This document shows positions 33,570 through 42,760 of a DNA stretch of 64,000 nt, piece after piece. The stretch's first letter is position 1, and each line of letters opens with the position of its first letter. Where the stretch lies: assembly GCF_051200825.1 (NCBI RefSeq), contig NZ_CP195158.1:2914001-2978000 (forward strand), given 5' to 3'. This DNA comes from Formosa sp030427735 (GTDB lineage: Bacteria; Bacteroidota; Bacteroidia; Flavobacteriales; Flavobacteriaceae). Made by a program: the position numbers and the translations under genes. The notes under the pieces are model-generated. The model was given only the letters and a program-made list of their open reading frames with translations, was not told the DNA's origin and did not search any database.

Positions 33570-34394
33570 CTATTTCGTCTCGTTAGCAACAAAAGCATCC
33601 ATAACCTCGGCACTTACACCCATGTTACTAAATCCTCCGTCGTTGTATAAATTTTGTAAAGTAACACGCTTTGTTAAATCGCTAAACATAGCTACGGTAT
33701 AATTAGCACAATCTAACGCTGTGGCATTACCTAAAGGCGACATTTTATCGGCGTAAGCTATAAAACCATCAAACCCTTTAACACCTTGCCCTGCTGTTGT
33801 AGGCGTTGGCGATTGCGAAATTGTGTTTACACGTACGTTTTTTTCCTTTCCGAAAAAATAACCAAAACTACGTGCTATACTTTCTAAATACGCTTTATTA
33901 TCGGCCATATCGTTATAATCTGGAAACACACGTTGTGCAGCCATATAAGACAAAGCTACAATGCTTCCCCACTCGTTCATGGCGTCTTTTTGAAATAAAG
34001 TTTGCATAACTTTATGGAAAGAAACGGCAGATACATCCCAACCTTTACCCATCCACTCGTGGTTTAAATCGGTGTAATGCTTTCCTTTTCTAACATTTAC
34101 AGACATACCAATAGAATGCAATACAAAATCTATTTTTCCGCCTAAAATCTCCATAGACTTTTCTACAAGATTTGCTAAATCGTCCATAGAAGTAGCATCG
34201 GCAGGAATAATTTCTGATCCTGTTTTTTCTGCTAGAGCTTTTATTTGCCCCATACGCATAGCAATTGGCGCATTGGTTAAAACAAACTCGCCGCCTTCTT
34301 CATGTACACGCTCGGCTGTCTTCCAAGCAATAGAGTTTTCGTCTAGTGCTCCAAAAATAATTCCTTTTTTCCCTTTTAATAAATTGTATGACAT
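33570..34394 (-). CDS. fabI: Enoyl-ACP reductase (FabI)
   Basis: 274 residues, NADH-binding SDR of the FabI group. The cofactor segment GALDENSIAW is near 15-24, and the catalytic Y-x6-K is Y160 and K167 (DYNDMADNK). It reduces trans-2-enoyl-ACP in fatty-acid elongation and is the target of triclosan-like inhibitors. It lies 62 bases downstream of recN with its own -7 box and terminator. Confidence 0.95.
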   Translation of the reverse strand: MSYNLLKGKKGIIFGALDENSIAWKTAERVHEEGGEFVLTNAPIAMRMGQIKALAEKTGSEIIPADATSMDDLANLVEKSMEILGGKIDFVLHSIGMSVNVRKGKHYTDLNHEWMGKGWDVSAVSFHKVMQTLFQKDAMNEWGSIVALSYMAAQRVFPDYNDMADNKAYLESIARSFGYFFGKEKNVRVNTISQSPTPTTAGQGVKGFDGFIAYADKMSPLGNATALDCANYTVAMFSDLTKRVTLQNLYNDGGFSNMGVSAEVMDAFVANETK

Positions 34395-34444
34395 TCTAGT
34401 TGATTTTTATATTATTTAATACTTTACTCTAAAATTAACTTAGG

Positions 34445-34452
34445 CAAAGATA
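34445..34452 (-). promoter_or_regulatory. -7 box of fabI
   Basis: TATCTTTG on the minus strand (TAnnTTTG), 50 bases before the fabI ATG, in the gap after recN. Confidence 0.45.
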
Positions 34453-34456
34453 CTAC

Positions 34457-36109
34457 TTAATTCAATAATTGTTTAGCATGAGCTAAAGCCGAACTCGACA
34501 CTTCTAAACCTCCTAACATTTGCGCGATTTCCAGCACACGCTCTTCTTCCGTTAAGGCTATTAAATTGGTGGTCGTTATTTGATTAACATCCTCCTTATA
34601 AACCTTTAAATGCGTATTGCCTTTAGCTGCCACCTGCGGTAAATGCGTTATCGCAAACACTTGCATATTGCTGCTCATATTACGCATAATAACTCCCATT
34701 TTGTTAGAAATTTCTCCAGAAACACCAGTATCTATTTCATCGAACATGATGGTTGGCAACTGTATGTATTTGGAAAGCACTGCTTTTATGGCCAACATAA
34801 TACGCGATAATTCTCCTCCCGATGCAGCTTTATTTAAAGGTTTAAAAGTCCCGCCCTTATTGGCCGAAAATAAAAACTGTAAGTCGTCTTTACCGTTAGC
34901 GTAAAACGTTTTACTAGTTTCTAGCTCAATTTGAAATTGAGCATTAGGCATGCCTAAATCTGCTAAATAGACTTCGAGTTGTTGCTTTAAATCTGGAATT
35001 ACTTCTACCCGTTTATGATGTATATCACCTGCTATCTGGTTTAAAACAGTTTCCTTTTCTGCAATTTTAGCTTGTAATTCGGTAATATTTTTATCGAGAT
35101 TTTCGGTAACACTAACCTTATCTTCTAATGTATTTTTTATTGCGATTAACTCCGTAACATTGTTTGCTAAATGCTTTTTTAACAAATTATGTAATAATTG
35201 TAATCTGGTATTAACCACTTCTAACCTATTCGGATCGGCATCTAGAGCATCTTCTGAAGCTTCAACATCGGCGAAAATGTCGTATAATTCTATTAAACTG
35301 CTATCTACCCGCGAATACAATTCTTTGTAATGCGATGAAAATGATGCGATTTTATTAAAATTATTTTTAACCTCTGTTAATATGGCTAAAGCCCCTATTT
35401 GCTCGTCGTTTAACAACTGATGCGAGGCCACCAACTTTTCTTTTATAGCTTCAATATTATCTAAGGTTTCGTATTCTTCCTCTAAAGATTCCAACTCACC
35501 TTCTACTAGTTTCGCATCTAAAAGTTCTTGCAATAAAAAGGCATTATACTCGTATTCCTTATTCGCTTCCGATTGAAAATCGAGTAGTTTTTGTAAGGCT
35601 TTCTGATCGGATTTAAAAACCTTTAAATGCTGCTTATAATTTACTAACGGTTGTTCTGTTTCGGCCAAAGCATCAATAACCTGAAACTGAAAAGCATCGT
35701 CTGTTAATTGAAGCGTTTGATGCTGCGAATGAATATCTATAAGGCGTTCGCCCAACACCTGCAAACTACTTAAAGTAACTGGCGTATCGTTTACAAAGGC
35801 TCGCGATTTACCCGATGGTAAAATCTCTCGGCGTATAATGGTTTGCTTGTCATAATCTAAATCTTCCTGCTCGAAAATGGGTTTTAAATTATAATTGGCA
35901 ATATCGAACACTGCTTCAATAACACATTTTTGTTCATCATCTTTTAACGATGATAAATCGGCACGTTTACCTATAATTAAAGATAAAGCACCCAAAACAA
36001 TAGATTTCCCGGCACCTGTTTCTCCTGTAATTATGGTGAATCCAGGATTAAAACGCGCTTGCAAATCGTCTATTAAAGCGTAATTTTTTATAGATAATGA
36101 GGTAAGCAA
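34457..36109 (-). CDS. recN: DNA repair protein RecN
   Basis: 550 residues, SMC-like ATPase. Walker A ITGETGAGKS is at 28-37, a long coiled coil fills about 160-370, and the signature SGGELSRIMLAIK and Walker B MFDEIDTGVSG are C-terminal. It acts in double-strand break repair. It is preceded by a near-consensus promoter. Its neighbours (DUF4835, coaBC, rpoZ, bamD) form a cluster seen across Flavobacteriia. Confidence 0.96.
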   Translation of the reverse strand: MLTSLSIKNYALIDDLQARFNPGFTIITGETGAGKSIVLGALSLIIGKRADLSSLKDDEQKCVIEAVFDIANYNLKPIFEQEDLDYDKQTIIRREILPSGKSRAFVNDTPVTLSSLQVLGERLIDIHSQHQTLQLTDDAFQFQVIDALAETEQPLVNYKQHLKVFKSDQKALQKLLDFQSEANKEYEYNAFLLQELLDAKLVEGELESLEEEYETLDNIEAIKEKLVASHQLLNDEQIGALAILTEVKNNFNKIASFSSHYKELYSRVDSSLIELYDIFADVEASEDALDADPNRLEVVNTRLQLLHNLLKKHLANNVTELIAIKNTLEDKVSVTENLDKNITELQAKIAEKETVLNQIAGDIHHKRVEVIPDLKQQLEVYLADLGMPNAQFQIELETSKTFYANGKDDLQFLFSANKGGTFKPLNKAASGGELSRIMLAIKAVLSKYIQLPTIMFDEIDTGVSGEISNKMGVIMRNMSSNMQVFAITHLPQVAAKGNTHLKVYKEDVNQITTTNLIALTEEERVLEIAQMLGGLEVSSSALAHAKQLLN

Positions 36110-36136
36110 TATAATGAAGCTTTAAATTTACAAAGC

Positions 36137-36168
36137 CAAAGATAATCGAGTTTTAATTTGTAATCAAA
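36137..36168 (-). promoter_or_regulatory. Promoter of recN
   Basis: On the minus strand TTTG (36165-36168), 20-base spacer, TATCTTTG (36137-36144). Close match to the Bacteroidota consensus. The -33 lies at the end of the DUF4835 gene. Confidence 0.65.
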
Positions 36169-37056
36169 CTAAAACTTGATATTTCTCCATTTACTGGAAT
36201 TGGTTGGCGAAATGGTGTTTAATACATCAACCAAATCGGCGACTTGAACATTTGGCCCATCCGAAAAAATGTCCTCTATTTCATCGCTTTTTGCATCGAA
36301 AAAGATACGTGCTAAAAACGAATTTGGCCTTTGGTTATGCATATTCTGTAGTAAAGTAATCGCATCGGCAATGTTTTGTTTTCCCGATTTTAAATCGTCG
36401 CTCATTTGGTCTAGCCCCTTGCGATGGTACTGATACATAACCTGCCTGTACTCTTTAAATGTTGGCGAAAACAAATTATCTACCAACATATAACGCGTTT
36501 GTAAACCATCTTCCAACTTCCAACCTTGTGCATTTTCCGATTGCGAGTAATTAACAATAGTTTGTGCTTGCGTTAAAAATGGTTCGCCGCCTTGTAGCTC
36601 GAAGGTATCGGCATCTAAACCTAAAATCATATATACATGAAAGGCTAAAACCGACACTAAATTTGATTGAAATTGTGTAGGACTAAAGTTTAAGTTTTGA
36701 TACTCTACATAGCGAAATGTAAAATCTTTATCGTTAAAATTATACACAGGCGTGCTGTACGAAGACCCATAAACCGGTCTAGACGATTGCACTTGTATAG
36801 TAGCTTTAAACACATCGCTAGCATACTCCTGCACGGTAATATTCATACTGCAATTTATGCGCTCGTCTTGCTTGTACGCTCTGTTAGTCCATTGTGTATT
36901 ATTAACAAGTTCTGTTAACTGTTTCTCTAAGGTTTTAAAAACTTGTACATTTTCGTTACCAGTAAATTGGGCATTTACAACTACATTACAGTTTAATTCC
37001 TGCCCCAAGGCTACAGATGCTATACTGAAAAAAAGAACAACTAAAAATTTATGCAT
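36169..37056 (-). CDS. DUF4835 family exported protein
   Basis: 295 residues with a signal peptide (MHKFLVVLFFSIASVALGQ). LNCNVVVNAQFTGNENVQVFKTLE follows, the DUF4835 opening, then a repeated beta/helical region with no enzyme motif. It overlaps coaBC by eight bases. Function unknown; conserved gene order with bamD suggests an envelope role. Confidence 0.8.
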   Translation of the reverse strand: MHKFLVVLFFSIASVALGQELNCNVVVNAQFTGNENVQVFKTLEKQLTELVNNTQWTNRAYKQDERINCSMNITVQEYASDVFKATIQVQSSRPVYGSSYSTPVYNFNDKDFTFRYVEYQNLNFSPTQFQSNLVSVLAFHVYMILGLDADTFELQGGEPFLTQAQTIVNYSQSENAQGWKLEDGLQTRYMLVDNLFSPTFKEYRQVMYQYHRKGLDQMSDDLKSGKQNIADAITLLQNMHNQRPNSFLARIFFDAKSDEIEDIFSDGPNVQVADLVDVLNTISPTNSSKWRNIKF

Positions 37057-38260
37057 AAAGCGTATGTATTATATGATGTACTAAATCTTGAGCAACTTCG
37101 GATTTTGGCTTCAAATCAAAAGAAACAATCTGTTCTTTATCGTCTATAAATGTTACTTTATTGGTATCCGATTTAAAACCTGCACCTTTATCGTTTAACG
37201 AATTTAATACAATTAAATTTAAGTGCTTGCGTTTCAATTTAGCTTTGGCGTGTTCTAGTTCATTATCGGTTTCTAAAGCAAAGCCTACTAAATACTGATG
37301 TGATTTAATAGCTCCTAAAGATGCCAAAATATCCTTAGTTTTTTCCAACTCCAATGTTAACGTTGCACTCGCCTTTTTTATTTTGTGCTGAGCAACTTCT
37401 TTTGGGCGATAATCGGCCACAGCTGCCGATAGAATGGCAACATCTACCGACATAAAATATTTATGAGCTTGCTCGTACATATCCTGAGCACTTACCACAG
37501 GAACAACAGTTACAAAATCATGTTTTAGCACTTGATTGGTTGGCCCTGAAATTAAAACCACCTCGGCTCCTAAATTAGCTGTCGCCTTAGCAATTTCGAA
37601 TCCCATTTTGCCACTGGAATGATTCCCTATAAATCGCACAGGATCTATAGCTTCGTAAGTTGGCCCTGCCGTAATCATTACTTTTTTGCCATACAAGGGC
37701 AATTGCCCTAAAAGGTGTTGTGTAATAAAGGTTACGATATCTTCTGGCTCGGCCATTCTCCCTTCTCCAACCAGACCACTTGCAAGTTCGCCATGTGTTG
37801 CCGGTATCATAATGTTACCAAATTTGGTTAAGGTTTCGAATGTAGCTTTGGTTGAAGGGTGCTTGTACATATCCAAATCCATCGCGGGCGCAAAATACAC
37901 CGGACATTTAGCCGACAAATAAGTGGCCAACAATAAATTATCGCAGGTACCCTGAGCCATTTTAGACAAGGTATTTGCCGTCGCTGGAGCAATGATAAAT
38001 AAATCGGCCCACAGACCTAATTCTACATGGTTATTCCACACAGCATTTTCATCATCTTCATTATAAAACGAAGATTCTACTGGATGTTTGGATAGGGTTG
38101 ATAAGGTTAAAGGAGTAACAAAGTCTTTAGAAGCAGGTGTCATAACAACTTTTACGTTGGCACCTGCTTTTATAAATAACCTTACTAGTGAAGCTGTCTT
38201 ATAAGCAGCAATACCGGCACTTATGCCCAAGAGTATGTTTTTGCCACTTAATATAGACAT
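37049..38260 (-). CDS. coaBC: Phosphopantothenoylcysteine decarboxylase / phosphopantothenate-cysteine ligase
   Basis: 403 residues with two domains. The N-terminal CoaC flavoprotein has GISAGIAAYK, the catalytic His in NNHVELG (about 77) and APAMDLDM. The C-terminal CoaB domain starts near 185 (KVMITAGPTYEAIDPVRFIGNHSSGKMG) and contains the CTP-binding AAVADYRP. It turns phosphopantothenate and cysteine into phosphopantetheine. It is 11 bases after rpoZ. Confidence 0.95.
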   Translation of the reverse strand: MSILSGKNILLGISAGIAAYKTASLVRLFIKAGANVKVVMTPASKDFVTPLTLSTLSKHPVESSFYNEDDENAVWNNHVELGLWADLFIIAPATANTLSKMAQGTCDNLLLATYLSAKCPVYFAPAMDLDMYKHPSTKATFETLTKFGNIMIPATHGELASGLVGEGRMAEPEDIVTFITQHLLGQLPLYGKKVMITAGPTYEAIDPVRFIGNHSSGKMGFEIAKATANLGAEVVLISGPTNQVLKHDFVTVVPVVSAQDMYEQAHKYFMSVDVAILSAAVADYRPKEVAQHKIKKASATLTLELEKTKDILASLGAIKSHQYLVGFALETDNELEHAKAKLKRKHLNLIVLNSLNDKGAGFKSDTNKVTFIDDKEQIVSFDLKPKSEVAQDLVHHIIHTLYA

Positions 38261-38271
38261 GGTATATTGTT

Positions 38272-38598
38272 TTACTGAGCGTCTTCCTCGGTGTTTCTGT
38301 AATACACTTTATTATCTAACCACTCTTGTACCGCTAAAGCGTGTGGCTTAGGTAATTTTTCGTAAAATTTAGACACTTCTATTTGCTCTTTATTTTCGAA
38401 GATTTCCTCTAAGCTATCGTTATAGGTTGCAAATTCTTCAAGTTTTTCTATAAGCTCTTTTTTTATTTCTGTGTTGATTTGATCTGCTCTTCTAGAAATA
38501 ATAGAAATAGCTTCATAGATATTTCCTGTAGGTTGGTCTACTTTGTTTCTGTTATACGTAACTGTATTTACAGGAGCATTGATTTTCTTTAAATCCAT
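38272..38598 (-). CDS. rpoZ: RNA polymerase omega subunit
   Basis: 108 residues. The central block GNIYEAISIISRRADQINTEIKKEL matches the RpoZ/RPB6 core, with the longer tail usual in Bacteroidota. Omega helps assemble RNA polymerase and may bind ppGpp. It lies between bamD (four bases) and coaBC. Confidence 0.9.
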   Translation of the reverse strand: MDLKKINAPVNTVTYNRNKVDQPTGNIYEAISIISRRADQINTEIKKELIEKLEEFATYNDSLEEIFENKEQIEVSKFYEKLPKPHALAVQEWLDNKVYYRNTEEDAQ

Positions 38599-38602
38599 TA
38601 TA

Positions 38603-39403
38603 TTAACTTTTAGTGCTATAATTTTCTAATTCGTGTAAAATATTGGCATGCATCTCCTCTACAGTTTCTGTAAATTCCGATGTTGCATATCCTTTTTTAA
38701 AAGATTGATAATAATCTTCGGCAGTCTCTAATCGTTCTTGTTTTTTGTACTCTACGCTATTCATAGCTAATTTATAAGCTGCATCTAACCTGTAGTACAT
38801 GGCCTGCTCTCTGTAAGAAGAGCCTGGAAATTCGAAAATAAAATTATCGAACGACTTTATTGAGGCTTTATAATCTGTAATCGTATTGTATTGTTTAGCG
38901 ATTTCGAACGCTTTTGTTTCTAGCTTATGGTCTAATTCCTTTATGTATTGATTGGCTTCAGCTACGTATTCCGACTTTGGAAATGCGTTAATAAACAATT
39001 GCAGTTTTTCTATGGCATCTTTAGTTTCTGTTTGGTCTTTGCTGTAAACAGGAGATAACATATAATAACTTTTGGCACTGTAAAATGAAGCTTCCTCTAA
39101 CTTTTCACTTTTCGGGTATGAATCTGCAAAACGCTCGAACTGATATCCTGCTACGTAATAATCTTTCATATCGTAGTAGGTTTTTGCATACATATACATT
39201 AATTTTTCTGCTTGCGGCTTACCTCTGTAACTTGGTACAATATCCGAAAACAACCTATTGGCCTTAGCTGCTTTGCCTTGATTGTAAAGATCTTCACCCA
39301 TTTTATATTTCACAGCAATATCTTCAGACTTTAAAGCTTTTTGATATTCGCTACATGAACTTAATAAAACAGATGCTGTAAATATGTAAAGAAGTTTCCT
39401 CAT
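38603..39403 (-). CDS. bamD: Outer-membrane assembly lipoprotein BamD
   Basis: 266 residues. Lipobox LLSSC puts the lipidated Cys near residue 17. Tetratricopeptide-like helices follow (AEKLMYMYAKTYYDMKDYYVAGYQFERFADSYP, then a repeated pattern to the C-terminus). As part of the BAM complex it inserts beta-barrel proteins. First gene of the bamD-rpoZ-coaBC-DUF4835 unit, with a -7 box 17 bases upstream. Confidence 0.93.
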   Translation of the reverse strand: MRKLLYIFTASVLLSSCSEYQKALKSEDIAVKYKMGEDLYNQGKAAKANRLFSDIVPSYRGKPQAEKLMYMYAKTYYDMKDYYVAGYQFERFADSYPKSEKLEEASFYSAKSYYMLSPVYSKDQTETKDAIEKLQLFINAFPKSEYVAEANQYIKELDHKLETKAFEIAKQYNTITDYKASIKSFDNFIFEFPGSSYREQAMYYRLDAAYKLAMNSVEYKKQERLETAEDYYQSFKKGYATSEFTETVEEMHANILHELENYSTKS

Positions 39404-39420
39404 AGTTTTTAAACAGAATG

Positions 39421-39428
39421 CAAAAATA
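39421..39428 (-). promoter_or_regulatory. -7 box of the bamD operon
   Basis: TATTTTTG on the minus strand (TAnnTTTG), 17 bases before the ATG. Confidence 0.5.
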
Positions 39429-39541
39429 AGCTATTCTTATTGATTTTAAAAATAATATTTTTCTGCTAAAATAATGGTTGTAATGACTTTATAATGGCGT
39501 TTAAGTAATATTTAACGTTTAAAAGTCTAACGAAAAAAACA

Positions 39542-39570
39542 GGCCTAAAATTTTAATTTCACCTTAGGCC
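39542..39570 (-). terminator. Terminator of dapA
   Basis: Stem GGCCTAA (39542-39548) with TTAGGCC (39564-39570), loop of 15, followed on the minus strand by TGTTTTTTTC. It is 12 bases from the dapA stop. Confidence 0.7.
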
Positions 39571-39581
39571 CGAGTGCTATT

Positions 39582-40460
39582 TTAAAGGGTTTCTACAAAC
39601 GCTTTAATTTTATCTTTCAACCCTTGCGTGGCCTCTACCAATGGCAATCTTACACTTGCACGACACATATTTAATGCCTCGAACACGGCTTTAATTCCTG
39701 CCGGATTATTTTCGGCAAAAATATAAGATGTTAAATCCATTAGTTTATAATGTATCGCATAAGCCTCTTTGGCTTTTCCTTGAAGACCTAACTGAATCAT
39801 TTTCGAAAACTCGGCAGGTACAGCTTGGCCCAATACAGAGATAACTCCTGCTCCACCTGCTAAAACCACGCCTAAAGCTAAATCGTCGTCTCCAGAAATG
39901 ATTAAAAAATCGTCTGGCTTATCTTTTAATAAATTTAAATACTGACCTATATTATTACCAGCTTCTTTAACGGCAACGATATTTTTGAAATCTTTAGCTA
40001 ACCTAAGTGTAGTTTCTGGCAACATATTAGACGCTGTACGTCCTGGCACATTATACAGTATTACTGAAACAGGACAAGCTTCTGCCACCGCTTTGAAATG
40101 CTGATAAACGCCTTCTTGGGTTGGCTTACTATAATAAGGAGACACCGATAAAATAGCTTCGAAAGCACTTAAATCTGTAGCTTTAATTTCTTCTACAACT
40201 TGTGCCGTATTATTTCCACCTATTCCTAAAACCATAGGCACACGCCCATTATTAGCTTCAGAAACTGTTTTTATAATCGCCTGTTTTTCTTCTTTAGTTA
40301 CAGTAACACTTTCTCCTGTAGTACCCATTATTACTAAATAATTAGTACCATTTTCAATATTAAAATTAACAATATTTGTTAATGCTTCGTGATCTACACT
40401 AAGATCGGCGTTAAAAGGAGTAACAAGCGCTACACCTGTCCCCATTAATTTACTGTTCAT
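39582..40460 (-). CDS. dapA: 4-hydroxy-tetrahydrodipicolinate synthase
   Basis: 292 residues, TIM-barrel aldolase. The Schiff-base Lys is K165 (VAVKEAGNN), the catalytic Tyr Y136 (LYNVPGRT), and MGTTGES binds pyruvate. It condenses pyruvate and aspartate semialdehyde in the lysine/diaminopimelate path; dapF lies 15 kb away at 55456. It is four bases after a small cytosolic protein gene. Confidence 0.96.
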   Translation of the reverse strand: MNSKLMGTGVALVTPFNADLSVDHEALTNIVNFNIENGTNYLVIMGTTGESVTVTKEEKQAIIKTVSEANNGRVPMVLGIGGNNTAQVVEEIKATDLSAFEAILSVSPYYSKPTQEGVYQHFKAVAEACPVSVILYNVPGRTASNMLPETTLRLAKDFKNIVAVKEAGNNIGQYLNLLKDKPDDFLIISGDDDLALGVVLAGGAGVISVLGQAVPAEFSKMIQLGLQGKAKEAYAIHYKLMDLTSYIFAENNPAGIKAVFEALNMCRASVRLPLVEATQGLKDKIKAFVETL

Positions 40461-40464
40461 GCTT

Positions 40465-40983
40465 TTAAATTCTTTTTAATATACTGAGGTATTTTAACAA
40501 TTCGTTTTTAAATACCTGAAAAGCTTTTGGGTCTGACGCTATAATCAAATCGTTAAGCCTTGGTTCTTCTTGTAATACTCCTATTTTAAACTCTGCTTTA
40601 GATAGGGCCGTTAATAATTTTAAATGCAGATCGTCTTTAAAATAATAACTAATCAACCCGTCAAAAGGTGTATTTAAAAAAGTCTGCAAATCGGTGTTTT
40701 TAACGTGTCCTTTCCAGTCAAAATCCTTCTCATTAAAACAAGGGTACGTCAGGCTTTCCTGTGCATCTTTGTCCTGCGAAAAGAAAATCAATTTAAATTT
40801 CACATTATGTATATGTAAAGTTTTAGCTAAAGTTTCGAAAGCTTCTAAGTTTCCAGCCTGATCCCAATCTACGATAACTCCCAAACTTTCAATAGGTTTG
40901 GCTCCGTTTAAATCGGCGCGATCGTCTAACAATTTATTAAAATACTTTTTAATAGATTTTTCCTTAAAACCTTTTAAAATCAT
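40465..40983 (-). CDS. Uncharacterised protein (DUF6913-like)
   Basis: 172 residues, no signal peptide or membrane helix. It has Rossmann-like alternation (LGVIVDWDQAGNLEAFETLAK, VKFKLIFFSQD, GLISYYFKDDLHLKLLTALSKAEFKIGVL). It resembles a small flavobacterial family that I believe is DUF6913 and that accompanies dapA; function unknown. It is four bases upstream of dapA, so the two are cotranscribed. Confidence 0.6.
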   Translation of the reverse strand: MILKGFKEKSIKKYFNKLLDDRADLNGAKPIESLGVIVDWDQAGNLEAFETLAKTLHIHNVKFKLIFFSQDKDAQESLTYPCFNEKDFDWKGHVKNTDLQTFLNTPFDGLISYYFKDDLHLKLLTALSKAEFKIGVLQEEPRLNDLIIASDPKAFQVFKNELLKYLSILKRI

Positions 40984-41002
40984 TTATCTTTAAACTTTCG
41001 TG

Positions 41003-41010
41003 CAAAGGTA
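41003..41010 (-). promoter_or_regulatory. -7 box of the DUF6913-dapA unit
   Basis: TACCTTTG on the minus strand (TAnnTTTG), 19 bases before the ATG. Confidence 0.5.
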
Positions 41011-41054
41011 GGAAAAACTACAACCATACCTTACTAAATTTTACAAGTTTAATT

Positions 41055-41816
41055 ATGAATTTTAAACAAATAACAACAGTCTTTTTCCTTATACTTTTAT
41101 GCGCTTGTAAAACAAAAGACCTCAACCTTACTAAAATTGAAGGGCAACAAATTCCAATAAGCGACACTCTACAAGTAAACCAAGACTTAAACAGCTTTAT
41201 AGCGCCATACCACGACCATGTTACTAAAGAGCTGGATAGCGTGTTAACCTACACCCCAAAAACCTTATCTAGAGAAGACGGCGAATTCAACTCGTCTTTA
41301 GGCAATTTAATTGCAGATATTGTTTATATACAGGCAAATCCGGTTTTTCAGTCCAGAACTGGTAACACTATAGATTTTGTATTATCTAACTACGGAAGTA
41401 TTCGCGCCCCCTTATCTAAAGGCAATGTTACATTACGATCGGTTTACGAACTTATGCCGTTCGAAAATAGCATTGTTGTTGTTGCCCTTTCGGGGATACA
41501 AGTAAAAGAAGCTATAGATTTCCTGGTTAAATCGAAACACCCACACCCGATCTCTGGCATTAAACTTGTTGTAGACGAAAATAAAAAACTGATTGATGCC
41601 AAAATTAATAACGAGCCTATTTCAGATTCCAAAATTTACTACGTAGCCACCATAGATTATTTATATAATGGTGGCGACCACATGACCTTTTTTAAACCCA
41701 ACAAAGGCGATTATGTATTAAATTACAAATTGCGTAACGCTTTAATAGATTATTTCACCAAAGCAGACACTATAAACCCTGTTATAGACGACAGATTTAC
41801 ACAACAAAAACAATAA
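41055..41816 (+). CDS. 5'-nucleotidase C-terminal-domain lipoprotein
   Basis: 253 residues. Lipoprotein signal with lipobox LLCAC. The rest matches the substrate-binding C-terminal domain of UshA-type 5'-nucleotidases: SLGNLIADIVY, SNYGSIRAPLSKGNVT, YELMPFENSIVVVALSG and the final DYLYNGGDHMTFF. It has no metallophosphatase domain; that is encoded 19 bases downstream as a separate gene. The two probably form one enzyme on nucleotides in the periplasm. Confidence 0.88.
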   Translation: MNFKQITTVFFLILLCACKTKDLNLTKIEGQQIPISDTLQVNQDLNSFIAPYHDHVTKELDSVLTYTPKTLSREDGEFNSSLGNLIADIVYIQANPVFQSRTGNTIDFVLSNYGSIRAPLSKGNVTLRSVYELMPFENSIVVVALSGIQVKEAIDFLVKSKHPHPISGIKLVVDENKKLIDAKINNEPISDSKIYYVATIDYLYNGGDHMTFFKPNKGDYVLNYKLRNALIDYFTKADTINPVIDDRFTQQKQ

Positions 41817-41835
41817 ATTAAATTATTACGATTAT

Positions 41836-42747
41836 ATGAAACGTCGAGATTTTCTTAAACAAACCACTGCAGCAACTTCTTTAGTTGCTCTTGGCGGTGT
41901 AACATTATCGTCTTTTTCTCCTGCATCTGCTTCAAAAAAAATAACCATATTACACACCAACGATGTACACAGCCACATCGATCCCTTTAGTCCAACCGAC
42001 GCCAATTTCCCAAATATGGGTGGTGTTGCCAGACGAGCTACCTTAATAGACCGTATTCGAAAAGAAAATCCGCACACGCTATTACTCGATGCAGGCGACA
42101 TTTTTCAAGGCACTCCCTATTTTAATTTTTACGGAGGTGAATTGGAGTTTAAACTGATGAGCAAATTAAAATACGACGCTGCCACCATAGGGAACCACGA
42201 TTTCGACAATGGTATAGACGGACTCTACGCGCAATTACCACATGCAGAGTTTCCTTTTTTAATTGCCAATTACGATTTTTCGAATACAATCATGGACACT
42301 CATACCAAATCTTATAAGGTATTCATAAAAAACGATATAAAAATTGGTGTATTTGGTGTAGGCATTCAACTAGAAAACCTAGTAGACCCAGCCATGTATA
42401 AAGAAACTAAATATTTAAACCCCATTGAAATTGCTCAAGACATGAGCAGAATTTTAAAAGAAGAAGAACATTGCGACCTTGTAATTTGCCTATCACATTT
42501 AGGTTACAAATACGACAGCGATAAAGTTAGCGATCTTAAATTGGCCGCAGCTACCAAAAACATCGATTTAATTATTGGCGGGCACACGCATACTTTTTTA
42601 CCAAAACCAACAATCGTAAAAAATAGCGAAAATCAAAATATACTTGTTAATCAAGTAGGGAAATATGGTGTAAATCTAGGCCGAATAGACTTTTACTTCG
42701 ACCACAACAAAAACAAAGCTGCCAATGGCACGGCTATAAACGTATAA
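41836..42747 (+). CDS. Tat-exported metallophosphatase (5'-nucleotidase N-terminal domain)
   Basis: 303 residues with a twin-arginine signal (KRRDFLKQ, then a hydrophobic stretch to about 33). The calcineurin-like metal ligands are present: ILHTNDVHSHI, DAGDIF, GNHDFD, and GGHTHTF near 240. The protein stops where the C-terminal domain of UshA would begin; the preceding gene encodes that domain. Both metals are presumably loaded before Tat export. Confidence 0.92.
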   Translation: MKRRDFLKQTTAATSLVALGGVTLSSFSPASASKKITILHTNDVHSHIDPFSPTDANFPNMGGVARRATLIDRIRKENPHTLLLDAGDIFQGTPYFNFYGGELEFKLMSKLKYDAATIGNHDFDNGIDGLYAQLPHAEFPFLIANYDFSNTIMDTHTKSYKVFIKNDIKIGVFGVGIQLENLVDPAMYKETKYLNPIEIAQDMSRILKEEEHCDLVICLSHLGYKYDSDKVSDLKLAAATKNIDLIIGGHTHTFLPKPTIVKNSENQNILVNQVGKYGVNLGRIDFYFDHNKNKAANGTAINV

Positions 42748-42760
42748 TACATATTAAAAA

